Source: Euglena gracilis (Eukaryota > Euglenida > Euglenophyceae > Euglenales). Taken from it: a stretch of DNA of 64,000 nucleotides. Positions 56,050-64,000 of the stretch are shown here, piece by piece. Where the stretch lies: assembly GCA_039621445.1 (NCBI GenBank), contig CP154954.1:37743703-37807702 (forward strand), given 5' to 3'. The notes under the pieces were generated by a model. The model worked only from the letters and a program-made list of their open reading frames with translations. It searched no databases and had not been told where the DNA came from. The stretch's first letter is position 1; every line of letters starts with the position of its first letter. A program made the position numbers and the translations under genes.

Positions 56050-58103
56050 CTATCTTTCTTTCTGAGACTTTCTGAGACTCCCGTGGCCCTTCGGTGGTAT
56101 TCAAGCAGAATGGGCCGGGGCGCAAAACCGCACCATGCGCGGGTACCTCGGTTGTTACACCAAGTGTACTTTTAGGTGTATTTTGTGAATGCGCATTCAA
56201 TATTCCACTTGGTGTACCATAGGTACCTTGCAAACTTGGTGAATCGCGAATGCGCAAATGGTGATGCTGATGCATCTCAGGATCAATACCATCTGCAGGA
56301 GTGCGGCTCATACCGGGACAAAGTTCATATTCCCAAATTTTTCGATTTATTTGAGGGTTTCGCTTGGCTTTCTCTTGAAGACCAACCCCATCATCCAAAA
56401 ATGGTCCATTGGGACTGGTACAGCTGGGGGAGGGACTACTGCATGAGCAGAATCGTAATTTTGTGGCAATGTGCCAATAGGCTCTGCCACAGGTGCGCTA
56501 TTAGCGCTTTTGGAGCTGGAATCTGCGGCAACTGTGCCTACAACACCCATATCGGGTTTTTGTTGTAAAAAAAGGCAATTTCGCGTGTACTTGATCTAAA
56601 TTTTCTGTAAAGTTACGAAAATGTTTCTCCAAATCATCCATAATTTTAAGATGATCCGTGATTGCACCAATATCTTCCTGCAAACGCTTAATATGCCTGC
56701 GGTGTTTGGACATATCGTCCAGAAGAGGGATTTTGTCAGAAAAAGGCCGAAATGTTGCGAAACTTTCCCAAAACCACTTTCCAATTCCCGTAGTCGCACA
56801 GCTAGAGTGTGCACCGCTTCGGAAATAGACTCCAGTTGTGGAGATGGTTTGGAAGGAGGGGTATTTTGCGCATTCCGCAGGTTTTCAGCCATTGGCTGTT
56901 CCAAAAACACCGAGACTTGCGCGGATAGCGCCGAGAAATCGTTTTGCAAGTTTTTGACTTGCCGATTCACTGTTTCCTCGGTCCCTATCGCACCGTCACA
57001 AAACTTTTTCGTGACTTGGTGATTTTCATCAGAAAATCGCTGAAATTCTAAATTATGTGAACACGGTACCGCATTGCGGTTCTGCAACTCCGCAATTGCG
57101 GTTTGGATGTCAACACTATTATTCTGTCATTGTTGGTGGTAAGCGTCCTTCTTGCTTGCGATATTCGCGATATGGGCGTAAAAACTTGTTATTTCTGCTT
57201 AATTTTTACCACATATACATGATTTTCGCTCCAACTGGGAAAGTATTTCCTCCAATTGCTGCACATATGTGCTGGAAGCGACACCTTCACCAGGTTGGGT
57301 ATGCATATTGTGAAAATTTGCCGATTCACGGCTCAATTGCATAATACACTGATGCGCTTCCTGGAATGCAGCAGCTAAGGTATCGAACTGCCCCAAGGTA
57401 ACAAAAGCTCCCATATCAGGATTTTTGTGCTCAAAAAGTGCCGTTATTGGCTCCAGTTGATCAGACAAAGCCTGCAAACTATGTTGCAAGTGGGAAATAT
57501 TCGCATGATTGCGGGATTGTATTTCACACTGTCTCACTCACTTTTTAAATTCTTTGTCGCAATTGTGCCAGCATACGTGTCTCAAAACGTTGGCGCAAAT
57601 TTGCTAAATCCATACAAGGCAATGCAAGAGAAGAACGCGTATCGGGTGGTGCTTCCAATTGTCCTACAGGACTTGGATCTGTGAGCGCATGGGGAGGTTG
57701 GATAAAACATGGTGTTTCTAACCCACCCTCAACAAAAAAGTTGATGCGGCGCAACCGCCTCAGAATCAAGTATGCCTATCGGCATTAGTGCGACGTCTCG
57801 CTGCGGGAGAAAACTGTCAGCCGATCGGCTTTCCAACAAGAGCGGTTGTGGCCGTTGGGTATATGCTGCTCGATAGAGCCAGACACCGATGGGTGTAGGG
57901 GAGCCCATTGGGCGGGGAAATGGGTGGGGGGTTGCTCATTAGAGCTTGTGATTTGGGCGTGGGGACGCTCAATGGAGCTGAAAAACAGGGTGGGGGGTTG
58001 CTCAATAGAGCTGGGGGTAAAGCATGACTGGAGCGTATTCTGCTCTTGTGACAATTCATGTGAAGTGCTTCTCAAAGAACCAATCTATTCTTGATAATTA
58101 TCG
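56050..58103 (-). pseudogene. gag: GE6 gag, N-terminal half, inverted in place
   Basis: It codes on the minus strand inside a plus-strand element. Read from 58075 leftwards it has RSTSHELSQEQNTLQS, SSIEQPPT repeats, coiled-coil segments (57087-56596) and then NTTEGPRESQK at 56070-56100. The order is that of Gag from near its start to just before the capsid-like block. The capsid block itself (KVKPQWDGDPTTW) starts in plus orientation at 58104. About 90 bases around the gag ATG were lost at the edge. Confidence 0.78.
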
Positions 58104-59289
58104 CTATCGCAAAAGGTGAAGCCCCAGTGGGACGGTGACCCCACAACGTGGAAACAGTTTTGGCGTGATTGGGAATACTATTGGGATCTGAAAGGAACAA
58201 CCCATAACGAAAATCCGGAGCTGATCAAAATGGAATTCACAGATTGTCTACCAAAAGACGAAAAGGAACGCGCCAGACAATTGGTCATTCGCTGGCGCAT
58301 TTCTTTTCAGGATTTGGTTGAGCAATATGCTTCATCATGTTCCAGTTTGGCTTCCAGAATCACTCTGGAGAACAAATGGCGGCAATTTGCCCCCCATGAC
58401 CGAAAATGGAGGTCGATAGACCTGTGGTACTCAAAATAAATTTCTTTGGCAGCCGAAGTAGACGAGTTAGGTGAAATCCAAATGAAAGAACAATTTGACG
58501 CAGTATTACTGCACTTTACACCCAAACTCATCAAAGAAATTCACCACGAGGAACTCGCAGGATATATTTTGACGCTCGATGAGCGATGGAACTATGTTTC
58601 CAAACATTTGAAGCTATCACAGCTTTTTGGACAAATCTAGTCGGTTTATACAAGCCACCGTACAATAGGAATACCCGCTATCCAAGTCAGTTCTGTGAAA
58701 AAAGCGTCACACTTATCACATACCGCTATAGCGGAATCCAAATTGCGCAATTCGCGCTCTTCAGAAGAATTTTCGGACAAGTTGTGCTTTTTGTGTAACA
58801 AAACAAGTCATATATCTTGCCATTGTCCAAATCATGCAGCGCGAAAGCGCAACACAAGCCCAAGAGGATCAGCCTCATCATGCAGTTCTCGTTTTTTCAC
58901 AAAATGCGCATTCGCAAAATTCACAATATCAATCGCGATCCATATGTTAACTGTGCGGATCCACCAAACACCCCTCACCCAAATGTCACTATGCGACTCC
59001 TCCCCACCCAAGCCATAGCCATCGTGATATGACTCGCAGTTCAAAAGATCATACTTCAGCCAAAAGGCATATGGCATGTCAACAAACAACCTCTATCGAG
59101 GAAAATGACCCGGCTTCGGACAGGGAGGGGGATGATACCCCACGTAATAAAAGGGATCATCCCTACTTTAGCGCTCATAAATTCAGAGACATATATGAGT
59201 CAAGAAAGTCAATGGCTGATATGGCCAATGGTTCGGTTTTTGAGCAAAGACACCCGGAACCCAGGGATGTGGACTACAGAGGCTCCTAG
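58104..59289 (+). pseudogene. gag: GE6 gag, C-terminal half
   Basis: 58116-58439 gives KVKPQWDGDPTTWKQFWRDWEYYWDLKG, then TAA at about 58437. 58446-58640 continues in another frame to a TAG. 58695-59018 has the first CCHC knuckle (CFLCNKTSHISCHC near 58790-58830), and 59029-59289 ends GSVFEQRH, where CAA replaces the gag stop. The readthrough hairpin is absent. It is homologous to GE5 45139-46300. Confidence 0.78.
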
Positions 59290-59980
59290 AAAGAAGGCGA
59301 CAAGAGTCATGACCATAGTAAACCCCTGCCCAGTATCCTTTCTGGTCATCGTTCCAGGATTTTCCGGTGTCCCCACACAAAATTCTGCCAAAATTTTGAC
59401 ATATACACAGTTTTTTGCTTCTGGTTGTGGTGCACCATGGGATACCCCATGAATAACCTTGTGGTTGAATGGATTTACGCTCCAAGAATGCACACAACAC
59501 CGCAAAATTATTCCGCCCACAAAAGCCTTCCACTACTCATCATTTTTACATACCGTTTTCGATGGCAGCAATACCGTTTTCTACAACACTAACACCGTTT
59601 TCAACCCAGGGGTAAAGAGAAAGTGCCCCCCCTACCCACCGCATATCCACAAACGTTCCATATGCGGTAGGCTCACAAGTAGCTTTACCCTTCTATCGTT
59701 TCACTGGGTTCCAAGACGAAAGCCCTAAGGACTGAAATTGGAATGGTGTCAAGTAGTCGCCCAGCTGCTTTCATTTTTCGTTTTCCACCAGGTTTGTCGA
59801 TTGCAGACAATCCTGTACACCCCCCGCAGCTCAAATTCGCATACAATTTTTCTTACACACTCCACCCCCCCCCAGACCAACATGCGCGACACGGACAACT
59901 ACTCAGCACCTCCCTCCAAGGTGTGCAATCTAGGAGAAATTTCCACACAACCAACAACCAAACACAAAAGGAAATGACTG
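59290..59980 (+). pseudogene. pol: GE6 protease/linker remnant
   Basis: Short matches to GE4 pol survive: PSSRPAAFIFRFPPG near 59745-59795 and a Thr/Pro-rich stretch with NMRDTD near 59880. The stretch stops at the place where CVHCRR stands in GE4 (here VCNLGEIS). The active site and RT are missing. GE5 has the same break, so the deletion predates both insertions. Confidence 0.55.
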
Positions 59981-62900
59981 AAACCAAAATAACCACCACC
60001 CCCGCGCCTATGGTACCGCTGCCATTCAAGTGCCTATGGCACCCACCACGCCCCGCGCCTTCGGCGCCTCCCTGCGCAAATTGCGCAAAGTGCGTATAGC
60101 ACAGACGCTGCGCCTATGGCGCCAACCACCCTCGCGCATAGCACAAATCTTGCGCATAACGCCTCCCCCCCCTCGCGCTATAAGGCGCCACCGCGCCTAT
60201 GGTGCTCACACCCCCGCATTTTGCGCTCCCCACGCGCATAGCGCTCATCGTGTGCATATTAATTTGCACACTGCGCACAGCGCACACCTCCCCACCGCGC
60301 ATATTGCGCAGCCCGCAAACAGCCCCCCCCACAAGATGCGCCCCACTCCCCGACCCCACCCGTTCATGGCTCAAATCTCGCACAATTGCGTATATCTTAC
60401 AAATGGGTACCTGCCCAACCCACCCATATTAGTTTGCGAATAAGTCCCAAAGATGTATGTGCACATCTTTTCATAATGGCAGTTTTGTTGTTGATTTGCA
60501 AACCACATGCTCAAAATGCGTATTTGGTTTACTTAAGCAACAAAAGCAGCCAACCCCCCTTCTTTGACCACGAACTTGTTGGTCAAATTGGTGAACACCA
60601 AAGGTGTTTTGATCATTCAAGCGCACAATTGCGCTCACTTCAAAGTTATTTGTAAAAACACAAGGTGTGTGATAAGTTTTTGGGATACACTGCAAATACC
60701 ACATTTTTCCCACGAACTTGCACAGCTTTGTGAAGAACAGCTACTTTGTGAACAAAATGGCCTTTTTCTTATTCCAGAAGTGAATCCCGATAGGGAAATA
60801 AGTTACATTCCTTGCGAAAATCTGGAACATAGTTGCCTCCCCCCAAAAAAATGAAGAAAATTCATTCAAACATGCATTTTGTCGACTTAAACACTTAGCC
60901 TTAGGTCTATGTGACCAATACACCCTATGATGTGCAAGGCCTATGGGCCATTACCCACGCGGTCAATGGGTCCATAGGACCAATTTGCACAAATTGCAAG
61001 GACCAAAAGGACCAAAGGTCCACTTATAAAGTGAAAAGTCCATAGGACCTCAAAAAATGGCACAAAAAGCAATATTGCATGGCTGAAATAGGCTGAATTG
61101 GCCAAAACAAGCCAAATAGGCTAGTTTTATGCAGATACGCACAACTGTCACTTTGACATAACTGTCACTCTGGCATAGCCTCAAAACCACCACAAAAGCT
61201 TCAAAATTTCTGGCACCTTGCACCACGAGGTTTTGACTGTATGTAGTAGTGCCTACGAGATAGAAACCAGAAGTTGTCTTTCTAGAATAAATTCTGGAAG
61301 ATTATAGCAAAAGCTTGCTCACACAGGCAAAAGATCAAAGACGTATCTCAGCGCCTGTAGCTGGCCGATAGGCCATGTTACCCCTCATTCAGAAGCTCGT
61401 TCGATGAGCCGTCCAGAGGTGCAAACAGATCGCTGTAACTCTGCACGGTACTCTTATTTGAGGAGATCGTGAAAAATTGAATTAAGCCCAACCAATCCGG
61501 CCAGAAGCCAAATTTTGGGCCAGATCTTGTAAACCCCCCCCAAATAATAACCCCCCCCAACTAATAAACCCCCCCCCAAATAATAAACCCCCCCCTGTGA
61601 CCGACTTCGGCCGCCCAAATAATAAACCCCCCCCTCTGGCAGGTGTGAGGGCAAAGGGAAAAAGAGCCAAAATTAGTAGAAATGTTGCAAAAAATCACAA
61701 AAATGGATCAAATTGGTGCAGAAAAAAATGCCAAAAAAAGCACCCAGTTTTCAAAAAAAGCCCAAAAAAATGCCAAAAAAGTGACAATTGAAGCCTGTGG
61801 AGGGGTTTTCGGGTCTAATTTTGACTTCGAAATTTTTGCCCAAATAATAAACCCCCCCAAATAATAAACCCCCCCTGGACTTCGACTTCGGGTGTCCAAA
61901 TAATAAACCGGGGGGGTTTATTATTTGGGGGGGGGGGGGTTACGATCGTGTACCAGACTGGCAAATCAGCCTGAAAGGCTTCGATACTGTTCCCAACATC
62001 GTTTCTGATGGCTACTTACAATTGGTTACCAGATGGGCTAATGGCCATTTTTTAGTACCTTTTGCAGCATTCGGCCCATTACCTCCTCTGTATGGGCTAT
62101 TAGGCCTGGTACAGTTCAGAGGGATACAGCCCACAATTTGGACCCATTTCGACTCACTAGAATAATTTTTAGGAGCACTTATGTGCAACTTTTCATTTAA
62201 ATCATTGATTTTCTACAATTTTTGGTCATGTTTCCCTATTCTGGCACTCATATCCCTAATGGGAGTGACCACGAGGCACTATGCCAGAGTGGAATGCAAA
62301 AGGATGTGCTGGTAATGGTAATTTTTCCTCTGCTCAAGATGTCATAGACATGTTTTATTTGTATTTTCAAGCGCATTTTTGCTTTTTTGCGATTTTTTTG
62401 CACAATTTTACAGCTTTTTGGGTGATGTGGTGTTATTAGACACCCAAATCCCAAAATCTATACAACAGCAAAAACGCAGTGCTATTGGACACTCTCAACA
62501 AGCACTATGTGCACTTGGCAAATTTGCAGTTTTAAATGACTCAAAATGCAATAAAGTTGCACTTTTGGTTACAAAAGTGCAACTCTCGACGCAGATTCTG
62601 CATTTCTGCCCTAAATCCTGATAGGGATTTCCTTAAAAATCTGATAAAAGTCAGTACTTCTCAGTGGCATAGTCACTAATGATGAGATTTAGTCATATTT
62701 TCAGTATTTTTCCCTGTTTACCACACCAACGGCATTCTTTCCCCCCTCCCCGCTTCATTCAGTTGGATCGATATAGTTCGGAGGACCCAATGGTCATCAT
62801 CTGCAACACCAATAGTGTCATTCTGCAAGGTTTATAAAAACCAGACCTCAGAAATGGTGAAAAGCAGCTTTTTGTGATGAATCTCACAGCACTGGAACAA

Positions 62901-63928
62901 TGTTCAATCCTTTTATGTGCATTCACAGTTGATTTGCGGTTTTTCAAAGTGGTATAAGCCACACCAACCACAGTTGTTCTGTGAATTGGCAGCAGCCTGC
63001 CACAATTCCAAATTTTTTTTTGCGGGTGTACACCTCACTATGATTTTTTGGGCAATCTTCCGAATTCTTTTGATTCGGGTATACACCCAGTAGTATTTTT
63101 GTGCCTTGCATCTTCCGCAAGACAATGTTTCTGGGCGATAAAGCCTACCCCCCCATTATTTTTGGCTAAAGCCAACCCTTCAGCCAACAGGTTGCACACC
63201 CAAGGCACAAATGCCAAATCTACAGTTTTTAGGGCTACTGCCCGTTACTCTGAGGTATAAGTCTCTGTGGATACCCCATCGACCACACCGTGTTCGCGCT
63301 GCACTGTGAAGGCTTCACAGCGGTATATGCCGCCAGTAAGAAGACGCACAGCGTACAGCGCGCACACCGCAATAATAGCCTCAAGTTGTTACTTTTCGGC
63401 CTTAAGGCCCCATAAGACTGCCAGACAACAAAAATTCTGCATAAGGTGTTTTGACCAGCCCCCCACTCCTCTCCTCTTTCCCCCCCTGGGCAACATCGCT
63501 GTCGCCGGCAGTTGGTTTTGTTAGAAGGCTTTTTTCCCTGGTCAGGTATGACTGGCCAGGTGCCCCCTCCTTCCACACCCACCCCAGAATTCGTTTTCCG
63601 ATCATGGAATACACCACCCCAAGTGCCATAGGCACACCCAAACCTGGGCGGATGGGAATTTCTGGAAAGAAAACCTTCCAGCATCACTTTCCAAGCGGGC
63701 TCTTCCACTTCCACCCCTTTACCGCAAGAAGTAGTTAGCCGCATAAGCGGGTAAACTCTTTTGCGCGTTTTGGGTTTTTGGGTTCCCCTCTCTTCCTACC
63801 GTTTCTTTTTCAACCTTGTGATAGAGAAGCAGACCCAAGATATGCTTTCCTGGTGTACATTCCTTAGTCTCAGAGCTCTGCTTGAATCCTTGCTGGCCTG
63901 GTCCAGTAAGGAAATCGGGCAAAGCCCT
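59981..63928 (+). other. GE6 long non-coding region
   Basis: It matches GE5 40919-44640 in reverse complement except for the 411-bp insertion at 61532-61942 and the block 62770-63210, which lies in the opposite relative orientation. It includes GC-rich GCGCATA/GCGCCTATGG-type repeats at 60000-60310. 63215-63928 is the 3' end shared with GE3/GE4. No gene is seen. Confidence 0.62.
61532..61942. mobile_element. Small insertion with C-rich/AATAATAAA repeats, MITE-like
   Basis: GE5 carries the empty site (CTTGTACGATCG in the GE6 sense). In GE6 it is split as CTTG-TA ... TA-CGATCG, suggesting a TA target duplication (61530-61531 and 61943-61944). The insert starts AACCCCCCCC and ends GGGGGGGT, forming short inverted ends. 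Inside are repeated AATAATAAACCCCCCC units, a near-perfect hairpin at about 61897-61928, and an A-rich non-coding core. The size, TA duplication and foldback ends resemble a non-autonomous DNA transposon, but no family is recognised. Confidence 0.62.
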
Positions 63929-64000
63929 GGGAGGGGGATGTGTAAAGACAAGAACATGGCACTGGGCATAGCAGCAGACTGCAGAATGTACAATGTCATG
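63929..64000 (+). repeat. GE6 polypurine tract and start of 3' LTR
   Basis: GGGAGGGGGA (63929-63938) is followed at 63939 by TGTGTAAAGAC and then sequence matching the GE6 5' LTR (GGCACTGGGCATAGCAGCAG). The LTR runs out of the window. Confidence 0.85.

Noticed and set aside
61532-61942. Interstitial telomere repeat
   Set aside because: The C-rich units are irregular, interrupted by non-repeat sequence and bounded by TA copies. They do not match a known telomere unit.
40545-64000. A Polinton/Maverick-type DNA transposon with long inverted ends
   Set aside because: The arms are two complete LTR elements with PBS, PPT and gag, and GE5 has its own 5-bp target duplication. No polymerase B, capsid or packaging ATPase is present.
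1-64000. Host protein-coding genes, tRNA or rRNA genes, CRISPR arrays
   Set aside because: All long open frames belong to the retroelements or are opposite-strand shadows of them. No cloverleaf, rRNA or spacer-repeat pattern was found.

Overview
This window is eukaryotic, non-genic, repeat-on-repeat DNA. I found no host protein-coding gene, no rRNA or tRNA gene and no CRISPR. Nearly every base belongs to long terminal repeat (LTR) retrotransposons of the Ty3/gypsy chromovirus type, plus one tyrosine-recombinase (DIRS/Ngaro-like) retroelement remnant. The primer binding site next to the LTRs, TGGTAGCAGA, is the complement of an animal-type initiator tRNA-Met 3' end (TCTGCTACCA). I cannot name the organism.

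Layout, with names used only here. GE1 (1-16004, +) is a nearly whole 16-kb element: LTR, gag, UAG readthrough hairpin, pol (protease, linker, RT, RNase H, integrase, chromodomain), a second long reading region (ORF2), polypurine tract, LTR. It sits in GE2, an older minus-strand gag fragment (16005-18443). YR1 (18444-20427, -) is a decayed DIRS-like RT / RNase H / tyrosine recombinase element. GE3 (-) starts with its 3' LTR at 20428 and is the host into which three later elements were inserted: GE4 (-, 16.5 kb, 21921-39498, TSD AAAGC), GE5 (-, 8.6 kb, 40545-49152, TSD CTGCG) and GE6 (+, 55428 to beyond the window end). GE3 sequence survives at 20428-21920, 21967-23032 (inverted), 39499-40544 and 49153-55427.

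GE1, GE3 and GE4 belong to one giant autonomous-type family. Gag is long (about 1,300 residues) with coiled coil, capsid-like region and two zinc knuckles. Gag and Pol share a frame and are separated by one UAG followed by a conserved hairpin, so Pol was probably made by readthrough. ORF2, after the chromodomain, spans about 5.4 kb and has proline-rich, Lys/Gly-rich and cysteine-rich parts. It is preceded by a splice-acceptor-like site in all three copies and I do not recognise it. GE5 and GE6 are a shorter, gag-only family that shares LTR ends, PBS, PPT and Gag but lacks RT, integrase and ORF2, having instead about 3.7 kb of non-coding DNA. They look like non-autonomous partners.

All copies carry frameshifts or stops, so every coding entry is a pseudogene or fragment. 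Two features stand out beyond the layout. Segments have been inverted in place at least five times, one pair provable from a displaced target-site duplication. Also, very many short stem / AT-rich-loop / stem palindromes run through the giant family. All identities are counted by eye.
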